DNA of 64,000 bases, from positions 5,485,001-5,549,000 of the forward strand of contig NZ_CP036537.1 of assembly GCF_021184025.1 (NCBI RefSeq). Reading direction: 5' to 3'. Below are positions 1 through 9,319 of the stretch, one piece after another. The translations under genes and the position numbers were made by a program. Positions within the stretch are counted from its first letter, which is position 1. Each line of letters begins with the position of its first letter. The notes under the pieces were generated by a model. That model ran no database searches. It was not told the origin of the DNA and saw only the letters and a program-made list of their open reading frames with translations. This DNA is from Rhodopseudomonas boonkerdii. GTDB taxonomy: Bacteria; Pseudomonadota; Alphaproteobacteria; Rhizobiales; Xanthobacteraceae.

Positions 1-12
1 GAGAATGCCGTT

Positions 13-28
13 TCTAACGAACGTTAGA
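13..28. promoter_or_regulatory. Palindromic operator upstream of ACAD pair (copy A)
   Basis: TCTAACG-AA-CGTTAGA is a perfect 7-base inverted repeat with a 2-base centre, about 140 bases upstream of the first ACAD gene. It is conserved in copy B at 55667-55682. The size and symmetry suit a TetR-family repressor site, as often found before acyl-CoA catabolic operons. The cognate regulator is not identified. The core CGAACGTT recurs at 37489-37496 before an alpha/beta hydrolase gene. Confidence 0.5.
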
Positions 29-165
29 ATTATTGACTTGTGAAAGCAAGCCCCTGTCGGGCGGGCGCTGACTGATGATTTGATTTAAGAAGCGAAAACC
101 TCGCACATCGAGCGCCGGTTCATGCGGTAGCTTTTGCAAGGAGCGCTTGGCGGAGGAGAATGCTC

Positions 166-1386
166 ATGGATTTGAGCTATGGCCCCAGATACCTAGCGCT
201 ACGAGAAGAGGTGCGCGACTTCATAAAGCAATACGGCGATCAGTCGCCCCGTACAGGAGGCGGTCGTAAACGACCGGACAAGCGGGCGCTGGATTGGCAG
301 CGCCTGCTTCTCCAGCGTGGATACTTCGCGCGCACCATTCCCAAGGAGTACGGCGGCTTCGGCCTTCCGCTAGACGTAATGGAATTGGCGATCATAGCAG
401 ACGAATTTTCGACGGCCGGTGTTTCTGCAGGCATCATGAATCAGGGAATCTCGATGCTTGTACCGACCCTTCTTGAGGTTGGATCCAGAGAGCAGTGCGC
501 AAAATGGATCGGTCCGACCATCCGCGGCGAGGTCATCTGGTGTCAAGGATATTCCGAACCGGGGTCTGGTTCAGACTTGGCAGCTGTAAAAACACATGCG
601 TATGTGGATGACGGTCGTTTTGTAATCAATGGTCAAAAAATCTGGACCAGTTCGGCGCACTTTGCTGACATGATGTTCCTGCTGTGCCGCACCGATGCAG
701 ATAAGGGCAAACACGGCGGACTTTCGTATCTCTTAATCCCAATGAGTGCCGAAGGAATCGAGGTCCGTCCACTCATAACAATGACCGGGCGAGCCGAATT
801 TAACGAGACTTTCCTTACCAATGTGCGCGTTCCAATCGACCAGATCGTAATGCAGCGAGGCGATGGCTGGCACGTCGCTAACGTGACTTTGAAATACGAA
901 CGCCTTCTCCTTGGCGATCCCAATAAGCTCGCACATCGGCTTGCCCGGGTCATAGAGTTGATGAGAAGGACTTCTTTAATAGGTGTGCCGACAATTGAAA
1001 TTCCGGAGTATCGCGATCGGCTTCTCAAGCTTCAAGGTGAAGTCCTTGCATCGAAATTCCACGGTCTTCGATTGCTGAGTGAGCAGTCCAGAGATGAAGA
1101 GTCGGGTGTCAGGCGCCTGATCGTAAAGCTAAACGGCACCATGATTGCCTACCGCTTGTCTTCGTTGGCCGTCGACGTGCTTGGTGCGGCAGGTCTGTCT
1201 TATGAGCCTAAAGGTGAAGCACTAGAAGACGATGAGGCAACGACTTGGCAGATCGACAACATGTACGATATCGGTCTGATCATCGGTGGTGGCTCGTCCA
1301 ATATCCAAAGGAACATCATCGGAGAGCGCGGACTTGGTTTGCCCCGCGAGCCGACCGCGAATACAAAATCCGCCCAAAAGGTATGA
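166..1386 (+). CDS. Acyl-CoA dehydrogenase, subunit 1 of a pair (copy A)
   Basis: A 406-residue flavoprotein of the acyl-CoA dehydrogenase family, expected to oxidise an acyl-CoA to the 2,3-enoyl-CoA and pass electrons to ETF. The core is recognisable: the FAD/substrate segment with EPGSGSDLAA near residue 130, the NGQKIWTSSAHFAD strand, and the C-terminal helical domain. The usual catalytic-Glu segment near the C-terminus reads IIGGGSSNIQ without a Glu, so the base may be elsewhere, for example in the YERLL segment near residue 245. The ATG at 166 is preferred over the ATG at 160 because GGAGGAG at 152-158 gives normal spacing only to 166. The next gene starts after three bases, which suggests a heteromeric two-subunit enzyme, as known for paired FadE proteins. 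The substrate is unknown. Confidence 0.88.
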   Translation: MDLSYGPRYLALREEVRDFIKQYGDQSPRTGGGRKRPDKRALDWQRLLLQRGYFARTIPKEYGGFGLPLDVMELAIIADEFSTAGVSAGIMNQGISMLVPTLLEVGSREQCAKWIGPTIRGEVIWCQGYSEPGSGSDLAAVKTHAYVDDGRFVINGQKIWTSSAHFADMMFLLCRTDADKGKHGGLSYLLIPMSAEGIEVRPLITMTGRAEFNETFLTNVRVPIDQIVMQRGDGWHVANVTLKYERLLLGDPNKLAHRLARVIELMRRTSLIGVPTIEIPEYRDRLLKLQGEVLASKFHGLRLLSEQSRDEESGVRRLIVKLNGTMIAYRLSSLAVDVLGAAGLSYEPKGEALEDDEATTWQIDNMYDIGLIIGGGSSNIQRNIIGERGLGLPREPTANTKSAQKV

Positions 1387-1389
1387 GAC

Positions 1390-2484
1390 ATGGAGTTTGG
1401 TCTTAGCAACGAACAGCAGCTACTTGAGAGCTCGCTGCGCCGATTTCTGGAAGGAGAGCTCTCTATCGAGAGGTTGCGCAAGGTCGCCGGAATTGGCACC
1501 GGATTTGATGCAGCGCTGTGGGAGGGCTTGGTGGGACAGGGGATTGTGGGATTTCTGGTCCCGGAGCATTTCGGGGGCACCGGACTGGCGTTGCTGGACG
1601 CGGCAGTTGTTGCGGAAAGTCTCGGCTATCATGTTACGCCTCTACCGTTTCTGGCCAGCGTCGTGATGGCGCCGCTTACGTTGATGTCTTTTGGCAGCGA
1701 GGCGCAGCAAGCGGAATGGCTTCCCAAGATAGCGAGCGGCGAAGTTAAAATGAGTATGGCGTTCGTGGACGGAGCCGGGCAAACAGGATGCAATTCAGCA
1801 TGGCTGAAAGGCAACATGCTTAGTGGCCATTTGACCGGAGTGCTCGACGCTGGAGCCGCATCTCACGTCCTCGTGCTCTTAACTGATGGTCGGGCAGCAC
1901 TTGTTGACGCTCATGATACAGGGGTCACTGTTGACGTGCATGCAAGCATTGATCGGACTCGGCCTATATCCAGCTACGCTTTCAGTGGAGCTAAAGCAAT
2001 CATTCTAGATGCAGCTGCCGATGCACACGAAGCTGCGACCCGTGTTATTGATGCGGGAAGACTGGTCCTCGCCGCAGATACCCTAGGAGCTGCGCAGTTC
2101 ATGTTCGACCGAGCTCTCGATTATTCGAAAGAGAGGGTTCAATTCGATCGCGCCATCGGTTCCTTTCAGGCTGTCAAGCATACAATTGCAGATCTAGCGA
2201 CAATGTTAGAACCTTGTCGCGCGCTGGTATGGTACGCCGCCTATGCGCAAGATGCATTGCCTGAGGAAGCTCGCATTATGGCCCTGCATGCCAAGGCTCA
2301 TGTGAGCGAAGTCGGCAGGGAAGTTGCTCGTCTGACCACGGAACTGCATGGGGGCATGGGATTCACCGACCTGCTCGGACTGCACTACTGGTTCAAGCGC
2401 ATCGCATTTGACCGTCAGATCTTGGGAGCGCCTGAGTATTGTCGGCGAGAAGCTGCAAAGGTGCAGGGTTGGCTGGTAGCGTAA
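1390..2484 (+). CDS. Acyl-CoA dehydrogenase, subunit 2 of a pair (copy A)
   Basis: A 364-residue acyl-CoA dehydrogenase-family protein whose protein sequence is the same as the copy at 57044-58138. It has the N-terminal helical domain (from MEFGLSNEQQ), a middle beta domain lacking the usual EPG..SD glycine-rich segment, and a C-terminal domain with KERVQFDRAIGSFQAVKH and ELHGGMGFT. It begins three bases after the stop of the upstream ACAD, so the two are almost certainly co-translated. The weak FAD-binding segment fits a pair in which only one subunit carries a complete active site; this is inference from family behaviour. No downstream partner lies within the repeat. Confidence 0.87.
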   Translation: MEFGLSNEQQLLESSLRRFLEGELSIERLRKVAGIGTGFDAALWEGLVGQGIVGFLVPEHFGGTGLALLDAAVVAESLGYHVTPLPFLASVVMAPLTLMSFGSEAQQAEWLPKIASGEVKMSMAFVDGAGQTGCNSAWLKGNMLSGHLTGVLDAGAASHVLVLLTDGRAALVDAHDTGVTVDVHASIDRTRPISSYAFSGAKAIILDAAADAHEAATRVIDAGRLVLAADTLGAAQFMFDRALDYSKERVQFDRAIGSFQAVKHTIADLATMLEPCRALVWYAAYAQDALPEEARIMALHAKAHVSEVGREVARLTTELHGGMGFTDLLGLHYWFKRIAFDRQILGAPEYCRREAAKVQGWLVA

Positions 2485-2882
2485 TTAATCTCAAATCTGG
2501 CATTCGGTTCTGCCGGCACCTGGCCGCAAGTCCTCAAACGCATGGGAGGCAAGCTGATCACCCATCAACTTGTACAGCATTGGGAAACGGACCTGATCAC
2601 CTTCATCCCAGATGGATAGACGACTCTTTTCTGATTTGGGCCGAATTGCGTAACTCTTGTGCCGCTGCGCTTAAGAAGGGCTTTCCGCGTGGATAGTTAT
2701 CGTTGAAGGCTGTCCGTATAAGCTAGATCAAGATCCCTGCTTTGTTCGCCTCAGCCAATCGCGATCGTGCAATGATGCCGAATCCTGAGAGGGTGCTCGT
2801 CGATCCCACGAAAAATCTACATGCCGCATTCGATCTCCGTCCATCCCTGCAAGGTCTGATCGATCATAAACGAGAGCAAAAG

Positions 2883-4019
2883 ATGAACTCTGAATTGTGT
2901 GACAAACTCGGCATAGAGTTTCCCCTGTTTGCATTCACCCACTGCCGTGACGTAGTTGCGGCAGTAACCAACGCAGGAGGCTTTGGGGTCCTCGGTGCTG
3001 TCGGTTTAACACCGAAAAGTCTTGAGATCGAAATGGACTGGATCGACAAGAACGTTCAGGGAAAGCCGTATGGTATCGACCTGCTCATTCCAACGAGGAT
3101 GGAAGATAAAGCAGGAACTCTGACCGACGATCAGCTGCGCCATCACATCCCGATTGGTCACCGTAAGTTTGTCGAAGAGCTTCTCGATCGGCATGGAATC
3201 GACTCCACTGATTTGTGGAATGGCGAGTACGACGGCCGCTCATCGGACAACTTGCGAGAGGCAGGTGCCCTACAGCTGATTGACGTTGCTTTTAGGCACC
3301 CGATCAAGCTCTTCGTAAACGCATTGGGTGTGCCGCCAAAATCGGTGATGGAGCGCGCTCGGGAAAAGGGCATCATGGTCGGTGCGCTCACTGGGGCGAA
3401 GGAACATGCTGTTAAGCACGCGCAAGCTGGGGTCGATATTCTGGTCGCCGCCGGCGGAGAGGCGGGAGGGCATTGCGGAGAGGTCGCGACGATGGTGCTG
3501 GTTCCGGAAGTGCTTGAAGCGATCGAAGATTATAAGGATATCTATGTCTTGGCGGCGGGCGGCATTGCGACCGGCCGACAGATGGCGGCCTGCATGGCCA
3601 TGGGGGCTGCGGGTGCATGGACCGGCTCCGTGTGGCTGACGACAAGCGAAGCGGAGACGACCCCTACCGTAAAGGCCAAGATGCTGAAGGCAACTTCACG
3701 ACACACTGTTCGCTCTCGAAGTCGGACAGGCAAGCCCACACGCCAATTGCGGTCGGCGTGGTCGGATGCCTGGGCTAGCAAAGATGCACCTGATCCTCTC
3801 TCAATGCCGTTGCAAGGACTGCTAAGTCGCCCCCCGTTCGCGAAGGTCGACAAACTCGCGGCCGGCGGGCACTGTGGAGCACAAGAGCTCGCTTCATACT
3901 TCGTCGGTCAAGCGGTGGGTCTCATGAACACTGAGCAGCCAGCGCGATCTGTTGTTCTCGATTTCAAGCAAGACTTCGTTGAGGCAGTTGCACGCTTATC
4001 GGCCACCTTAAACGAGTGA
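2883..4019 (+). CDS. Nitronate monooxygenase / NPD-family flavoenzyme
   Basis: A 378-residue TIM-barrel FMN protein of the 2-nitropropane dioxygenase/nitronate monooxygenase family. Family marks are the N-terminal GIEFPLFAF, NAGGFGVLGA, the phosphate-binding region with AAGGEAGGHCGEVATMVLVPEV, AAGGIATGRQMAACMAMGA, and the C-terminal block with TSRHTVRSRSRTGKP. The ATG at 2883 matches the family N-terminus; an upstream in-frame extension from 2742 crosses the end of the repeat and is not family-like. Members oxidise nitronates, and some act as enoyl reductases in acyl-CoA pathways. It lies just outside the repeat in copy A and has no counterpart in copy B. Confidence 0.88.
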   Translation: MNSELCDKLGIEFPLFAFTHCRDVVAAVTNAGGFGVLGAVGLTPKSLEIEMDWIDKNVQGKPYGIDLLIPTRMEDKAGTLTDDQLRHHIPIGHRKFVEELLDRHGIDSTDLWNGEYDGRSSDNLREAGALQLIDVAFRHPIKLFVNALGVPPKSVMERAREKGIMVGALTGAKEHAVKHAQAGVDILVAAGGEAGGHCGEVATMVLVPEVLEAIEDYKDIYVLAAGGIATGRQMAACMAMGAAGAWTGSVWLTTSEAETTPTVKAKMLKATSRHTVRSRSRTGKPTRQLRSAWSDAWASKDAPDPLSMPLQGLLSRPPFAKVDKLAAGGHCGAQELASYFVGQAVGLMNTEQPARSVVLDFKQDFVEAVARLSATLNE

Positions 4020-4144
4020 AGCATCACATCTCGACAAATTTTTACAAATTTGCGCCGCTATCTCGCCTCTCGATTGGACCACAGAACTTCGAAGTCGTGT
4101 GCCACTGAATGAGTATAGCCATGACCTAGATTGGAGATTGACCT

Positions 4145-4556
4145 GTGAATGCTGATCAGCCGGCCTCAATTATCGAGGGACTCCGCGAGCGATTGTTGAT
4201 TTCGCTTTTCCACCGTTGGTTAGAATTGACCTTGATCGACATTAGTTCGGAGGAATTAACACTCGAAATCCCTTGGCGTGACGAGATTGTGTCCAATCCA
4301 AAACTATGCATAGCGCATGGCGGAGTTATCGCAGCTTTGATCGATCTGACAGGATTGTACACTGTGATCGCGTTTGGAAGGACGGCGTAAGCAACCGTCA
4401 ATATACAGGTAGACTTTCATAGGCCTGCGACTCCGGGTCAACTGCGCGCTATTGTCGACCAATAAGCTCGGACGCCAGATTAGCGTTGCTGAAACACGTA
4501 TTTTAGACACCGATGGTGCAATGCTGAGCAGCGGCCGCGGAACATATGTCGGATAG
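4145..4556 (+). pseudogene. Broken PaaI-like hotdog thioesterase
   Basis: The first 81 codons, starting with GTG, match the intact thioesterase at 58910-59308 (HGGVIAALIDLTGLYTV against HGGILAALIDLTGLYAI). An in-frame TAA at 4388-4390 ends the frame. The same frame continues as VNIQVDFHRPATPGQLRA, then a frameshift near 4450 moves the match to another frame (KLGRQISVAETRIL...SSGRGTYVG), ending at TAG 4554-4556. One stop and one frameshift make it non-functional. Its divergence from the copy-B gene is much greater than that of the neighbouring ACAD repeat. Confidence 0.85.
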
Positions 4557-5888
4557 ACGGGCGGCCACGATGCTAACGTTTCCAGAGTCTGTTTCGTTCG
4601 GACGACTAGGGTTGGTCTTCCGGGTAAGGCGCGCGTTAGCTTCAGAGGCTCGGGGCGACAACGGAGAGCACCATGCATGAGCAAGGCGCTGTCTGCGAGT
4701 TACGAGATTGCGTTGTGGCTTCAGTTGCAGAGGGCATTTTGCGTCGAAGCGCGCTAAACGGTTCCGTGTCAGCTCGTCGAGAGCAATTCGCTAGATGGCG
4801 CTAATGATTATGGCCGGGACTTCCAGGCCTCGGCCAGTTGGCGGGTACAAGCGGTCAGGCCATGAGGAGGCCTGCGCGGCCACGATTCTTGAAGCAGTCA
4901 AAGCAACGCCGGACATCACGCTGTTTTAACTGCGGGGTAGCCCCGCGCGGCAGACTTCTCGCGACCGCACATTCCGCGGACAAAGACCGTTCTTGCATTT
5001 TGAAAAGTGACCGAGCTGGTTCGAGGGCGGCCCGATCTGATCCCGTTCGGTCTTCATCGATTAGACCCGGCAAGGGCGCCAAAATGGCTTGCCTTCAAGG
5101 CTGCGCCTCCGGCTTGGCATTCCGTACAGCGGTTGGAGAAACACGCCCTTCAGCGGCGGGACATAGCTATCAGGCAGGGGCGCGCCCATGTTGCTAAATG
5201 GGTTGATAAACCGATACTGGTTCCTGGTCTGCGCCAAGCAACTGCTCTGCCCACCGCTAAGCTCAGCGACTCAAGTTATCCCTCACCAATGCGCCAGCAT
5301 ACAAACGACCGGCATCAGAAAGAACGTCGAGGCGACCGGCGCCACACGCCCTCTCCGAGCTCCAGCACGCAGGACTGTCAGCGTTCAGGCCGTCTTTCAG
5401 ACCCGCGATCTCCAAAGGGTTCGTATGATTGTTTGGGTATGGCTTCTCCACTCAATCCTCCAACTACTCGCTCGAATTTGTCCAAACGTGCGGCTCGCAG
5501 CATCAAGGGCAAACGATGCGCTGCTTCGCTGCCGATCGCGACGATATCACGGCTCGGTAAAAGCCTAGATGCCAGATTTCCATACCAACCACCAACCGAT
5601 GCTGGAGAAGTTTTGAATTTGACTACGATACCATCAGACAATGTGTGAAGAGTGAGGATCTGCTGGGCCCGCAAAATACTTCCGTGACCTGGCTTCAAAT
5701 CCAAAACTTCCAGCTTAACGGAACATTTCCAGGGCTAGGATACTCGCCTGTCCTGTTAACATCTCGGCGCCTCGAATAGTCTTCTGCGCGACAATCGAGC
5801 TGATGCGAGATCATTATCTTGCTGACGTAGACCGGGCATAGGGGAGGTGAACAAACGGCGCGCGCCTAGAGTTCCAATCTTTAGCAAG
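4557..5888. other. Non-coding or decayed stretch
   Basis: About 1.3 kb without a gene I can name. Open frames are present on both strands (for example 5007-5648 on plus and 5378-5704 on minus), but none shows a recognisable family or a convincing ribosome-binding site. A 43-codon frame at 4673-4804 has a GGAG 8 bases before its ATG, but its product is not recognised. The mixture of broken frames next to IS relics suggests degraded genes. Confidence 0.5.
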
Positions 5889-5912
5889 TGTTAGCGGAAT
5901 TTCCGCCTAACA
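5889..5912. promoter_or_regulatory. Imperfect inverted repeat, possible operator
   Basis: The arms TGTTAGCGGAA and TTTCCGCCTAACA are inverted copies apart from one inserted base. The outer TGTTAG/CTAACA resembles the TGTTAGG/CCTAACA palindrome at 58803-58820. It could be a regulator site left from a lost gene. No intact gene follows. Confidence 0.3.
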
Positions 5913-6179
5913 TATTGGCAACTGCGAGAAGCAAGCCTGAAACTCAACGAGCAGCTGATTTCGGATGCGGACATTACCGCCTCAGATGAAGCGGAATATC
6001 GCTTGGCAGATGATCGTGACCGAATGCAAACTTGCTCTGTAGGCGGGGCTGTAGAACGGCAGGGTCTCAACAATAATAAGGCGCTCGACTTATCTAAATG
6101 GTCGCTTACCTCGATCTCGACGTGCCATTGTAAAATCGTTTGTCGACGAATTTTGGTCGATGGCGTGGTGTCTATTTAG
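5895..6179 (+). pseudogene. Unrecognised coding remnant without a start codon
   Basis: An open frame of 94 codons between TAG at 5892 and TAG at 6177 reads like a protein (LTYWQLREASLKLNEQLI and SDEAEYRLADDRDRMQT) but has no plausible start near its beginning. I do not recognise the family. It is followed at once by an IS3-family transposase relic, so it may be the surviving part of a gene cut by that element. Confidence 0.3.
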
Positions 6180-6233
6180 CTTTATGCATGTAATTATGCT
6201 CCGTGAGCTCCTGCCGGTTTGGTGGACGGCTAG

Positions 6234-6525
6234 TTAAGCTAATCCCAGCTTTCGCTCGAACTCAACGGGCTGACGTATCCGATTGGCGAATGGAGTCGGT
6301 TCGTGTTGTAGAACCGTTCGATGCAATTGAACACATCTGCCTTTGCCGCATTCTTCGTGCGGTAGATTTTTCGAGCGATGCGCTCCGTTTTCAGCGACGA
6401 GAAGAAGCTCTCGATGGCCGCATTGTCCCAGACGTTTCCAGACCGGCTCATGCTGCACGTGTTCGCTGTCGGCCATCAAGCGCTGGAACTGGTCGCTGAC
6501 ATATTGGCTGCCGCGAAGACGCTGC
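6234..6525 (-). pseudogene. IS3-family transposase C-terminal relic
   Basis: On the minus strand the C-terminal end of an IS3-type OrfB is seen: GSQYVSDQFQRLMAD, then after a frameshift MSRSGNVWDNAAIESFFSSLKTER and RTKNAAKADVFNCIERFYN, with the terminal PVEFERKLGLA in yet another frame ending at 6234. The integrase-domain segment holding the catalytic Glu is present, but the rest of the transposase is missing and the frame is broken at least twice. Confidence 0.8.
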
Positions 6526-6728
6526 TTAAGAGACGTGCATTACCCGTCTGGACATATATTTGCTCATCAAAAAAATTCAGAACGACTTCGATGTGGTTAA
6601 GGATGTGCCTCGTGCTGTCGCTTCGCGCAGCATTGCGTGAGCTACCAAGACCAGGAGCGATCCATCCTTCTCGACCTCCGATTTGATAAGGAAAACGGGC
6701 ATGGCTTACTTTTTTCCTCCATCGACCG

Positions 6729-7924
6729 TGACCTGCTCCCCCGAAGCGGCGCTCAATTTTCTTATTTTTGGGTTCTGTTCTCGATTGAAGAAACGGTCCA
6801 TGCGCAAAAGCATGTTTACGGAAGAGCAGATGGTCAAGGTGTTAAAGGAGCACGCTGCCGGGATGTCGACGAGCGATCTGTGCCGCAAGCACGGGATCAG
6901 CGACGCGGCGTTCTATAAGAGGCGGTCGCGCTATAGCGGGATGGATATCTCAAGGCCCGCGAGCTGGAGGCGTTATCGGAATAGAACTGTAGACTCAAGA
7001 AGTTCCTGTCGTAGACGGTGTTGGCCGCCTCGACGCTGAAGGATATGCTGGCAGAGAATTTCTGACGCCCAGTTTGCAGAGAAGAGCTATGACATTGTTG
7101 ATCGATAAGAAGGACTACTCGTAGCGGCGAGCCTGTAGGCTGGTCGGTCTGCAGCCGAAGACCTTCACGCCTCGACTCAGCGACGATGGTCCGTTGCAGA
7201 CGCGACTGTTAGATCAGGCTGCCAGCGGGTGACGCGTTGGCTACAGTCTCTCGGGCCACTATTGGCCCGACGAAGAACCCGGATCAATCGGACGAAGCTG
7301 CACCGGCTCTGCGAGGGGAGCGGTCGAGTGTGCGCAAGCGTGGGACCCGCAAGCGGGCACTGGCCACGAGGGCACGGATGAAGATTCCCGCAGGATCGGA
7401 ACGACCTGGGCTGGTCACTCGATACCGTATGGATACGCTGTCCAGCGCCCGATGGCTATGTATCCTGACTTTCGTGCACGAGTTCACGGCGGAATGTCTT
7501 GGCCTGTTCGTCGGCACCTCGCTCACGGCGTTACGCGTCCTTCGTGAGCTTAGCCGGATTATCGAGGGCCACGGTTGCCCACGCACGATCGTCAATGACA
7601 ACGGCACCGAGTTTACTTAGAACGCGATCCTGACCCGGCGGGCGGCGCATGGGATCGAATGACATTACGTCGCTTCCGGCAAGCGATGGGCTCTATCGAG
7701 CGCTTCAATGGCCGCCTGCGCGACGAGTGCCTGAACAAGCACCTGTTCGTCAACGTCAACGAGGCTCGCCAGATCATCGAGGAATGGAGGATCGACGACA
7801 ATACCGACCGGCCGCACACGAGCCTCAACGGGCTCACGCCGATCGAATTTGCAATTCGCCCCAACAGGGGCCAAACCCAGAACGGACTCTACTTATGAAC
7901 GGGGGCAAATCGGGGAGCAGGTCA
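6729..7924 (+). mobile_element. Degenerate IS3-family insertion sequence
   Basis: A 1196-base element bounded by 13-base perfect terminal inverted repeats: TGACCTGCTCCCC at 6729-6741 and its complement at 7912-7924. Inside are remains of OrfA (from 6798: RKSMFTEEQMVKVLKEHAAGMSTSDLCRKHGIS) and of OrfB. OrfB is split over several frames and ends with GSIERFNGRLRDECLNKHLF and RPHTSLNGLTPIEFA at about 7898. Many stops and shifts make it dead. The three bases flanking each side do not match, so no target duplication remains. Its right end lies 60 bases before the TetR gene start. Confidence 0.85.
6798..7898 (+). pseudogene. Broken IS3-family orfAB transposase
   Basis: OrfA helix-turn-helix residues are intact to about residue 50 (HGISDAAFYKRRSRYSGMD), after which frames shift repeatedly. 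The last third of OrfB (7659-7898) is open again and shows the terminal integrase motif with the catalytic Glu in SIERFNGRLRDE. The middle part, including the first two Asp residues of the DDE triad, can be followed only through several frames and stops. Confidence 0.8.
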
Positions 7925-7952
7925 CAGCGTTGTTGTTTCGATTATTCTCATG

Positions 7953-7966
7953 ATACGGTCTCGTAT
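7953..7966. promoter_or_regulatory. Inverted repeat before TetR gene, likely autoregulatory operator
   Basis: ATACG-GTCT-CGTAT is a 5-base inverted repeat 18 bases before the TetR start codon, where a TetR repressor would typically bind its own promoter. The left half with its flank (TGATACGG) is the same as the arm of the larger palindrome at 44031-44053. Confidence 0.4.
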
Positions 7967-7984
7967 ATCTCAAACGGAGTGATA

Positions 7985-8674
7985 ATGCCTCGACATTCAT
8001 TGCAGATAAAATCTGCTAACAAGAAGTCCAATCGGAAGTCGGGGGGCGGCCGACCAACGAAAACTGCTGCTAAAGAACGAGATTTGCGTTTACTTGAGGT
8101 TGCGGCACGATTGTTTTTAGAAAGAGGTTTCGATGCGACATCGATCGATGCGGTTGCTGAGGCTGCACGCGTTAGTAAGCCGACTGTATATGGCCAGTAC
8201 CGAGACAAGCGCGGCCTCTTTGAGGCGGTCCTTCGCCGGGAGATCAAACGATGGCTCGCTCCGATGGCATCGGCTGCAGAATTTGAATTCGTAGCTACTG
8301 GCAAACGCTCATTTGAACAGCAACTATTCGATCTTGGTTGCCAGCTGATTTCCTTTACAAACGGAACTTCCACCCGTGCTACAGCCCGCGTGATGTATTC
8401 TCAGGCCCACAATTTTCCGGATATCGCTGACCTTGGATATCGTGATGGCTGGCTCAAAGCTGTTGACAACATTGCTAAGATATTTGAAAGGCTCGCTGCA
8501 AGAGGCGACATCAAACTTGCTCACTCTTCAGTGGTGGCGGAAACTTTTCTCCATATCGCAATCGGCCCCGCATCACGTTCGGCTCTTCACAATCAACCGG
8601 TTAATGCGAAACTACAGAAGGCGCGCTTTAAAATTGCGCTACGGATCTTTTTAGACGGTTTGGATTGGAATTGA
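7985..8674 (+). CDS. TetR/AcrR-family transcriptional regulator
   Basis: A 229-residue regulator with a basic N-terminal extension of about 30 residues, then a TetR DNA-binding domain (LLEVAARLFLERGFDATSID, then VAEAARVSKPTVYGQYRDKR at about residues 50-90) and a C-terminal ligand domain ending GLDWN. The ATG at 7985 follows CGGAGT at good spacing. An open frame upstream extends into the IS relic and is not part of the gene. The nearby palindrome suggests autoregulation. Targets are unknown; the closest genes are a MarR regulator and a porin on the other strand. Confidence 0.85.
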   Translation: MPRHSLQIKSANKKSNRKSGGGRPTKTAAKERDLRLLEVAARLFLERGFDATSIDAVAEAARVSKPTVYGQYRDKRGLFEAVLRREIKRWLAPMASAAEFEFVATGKRSFEQQLFDLGCQLISFTNGTSTRATARVMYSQAHNFPDIADLGYRDGWLKAVDNIAKIFERLAARGDIKLAHSSVVAETFLHIAIGPASRSALHNQPVNAKLQKARFKIALRIFLDGLDWN

Positions 8675-8769
8675 CGTAAGCCATTCAGCGAAACAAGCGC
8701 TTACTATCCGCTTAAAAACACATCTTTGGATGCAAGCATTGCGGTTAGCGTGCCGCAAGGCCATTTGGC

Positions 8770-9237
8770 CTAAGATGCCTCGATAAGAATACGCTTTGAC
8801 GCTTTCTCACTCCGCTGTGCAATGATGCTCAGGCGATCCGACAGGCTCGAAACTTCTTGGTCGCCCACCCCTCGAAAAACCTCGCGCCGATAAGCCTTTC
8901 TTAAACGGTTCAAATTCGCGAGCTTTATTCGTCCTGTATCTGTTAATCGAATGAGGACAACGCGCGCGTCAGTGGAAGACGGTGATTTTGAAACAAGACC
9001 TCGAGACTCAAGCTGCCGCGCTGATGAGGTGACAAAGGAAGGGTCACAGCTCATTGCCGACGCTATTTCTTTCACGGGGATGCCAGACCCCTCTTGCTGT
9101 TCTAGTACAAGCAGCAGCATCCACTGGGGACCTGAGATGTCTAACCGCTTGCCACATTCGGAAAACAGTGTCCGCAAATTTCCTTCGATCGATAGTATAC
9201 TTTGAAGCATGTTCATGAGCGGATCTTTATCGGGCAT
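8770..9237 (-). CDS. MarR-family transcriptional regulator
   Basis: A 155-residue winged-helix protein: an N-terminal dimer helix, then LDISGPQWMLLLVLEQQ, the recognition region VKEIASAMSCDPSFVTSSARQLESRGLV, and the wing SPSSTDARVVLIRLTDTGR, all typical of MarR. It may start at 9237 or at an internal ATG (9216 or 9210); neither has a strong ribosome-binding site. It is convergent with the TetR gene and lies downstream of the porin on the same strand, with an 82-base gap, so porin control is possible but not shown. Confidence 0.8.
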   Translation of the reverse strand: MPDKDPLMNMLQSILSIEGNLRTLFSECGKRLDISGPQWMLLLVLEQQEGSGIPVKEIASAMSCDPSFVTSSARQLESRGLVSKSPSSTDARVVLIRLTDTGRIKLANLNRLRKAYRREVFRGVGDQEVSSLSDRLSIIAQRSEKASKRILIEAS

Positions 9238-9319
9238 GTTCTAGCCATTTTTTCTATGCCCCCGGCCGGGCATGGCCGAGGGCACTTGGAGATTACAAAG
9301 ATTTATCCTCCTTTTCTCG

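Larger units (their letters stand above)
1..2744 (+). repeat. Long direct repeat, copy A (acyl-CoA dehydrogenase pair)
   Basis: This segment recurs in the same orientation at 55655-58398 with a constant offset of 55654. It runs into the left window edge, so the true left end is unknown. From 1 to about 2590 I find only four substitutions, at about 4, 845, 888 and 1310. The three in coding sequence all change an amino acid (Ile/Thr, Leu/Ser, Arg/Lys). Between 2592 and 2695 the copies differ at about 13 positions, and similarity stops at about 2744. The 260 bases after the second gene hold no gene I can name; a short reading frame (about 2490-2617) looks protein-like but ends in a stop in both copies. 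Confidence 0.95.

Noticed and set aside
4673..4804. A 43-codon frame with a GGAG upstream
   Set aside because: Its product is not recognised and it lies in decayed DNA; not enough to call a gene.
6726..7927. Target-site duplication of the IS3 relic
   Set aside because: The flanking triplets CCG and CAG do not match, so none can be claimed.
9245..9290. GC-rich hairpin after the porin gene as a terminator
   Set aside because: The stem is imperfect and on the porin strand it is followed by A-rich, not T-rich, sequence.
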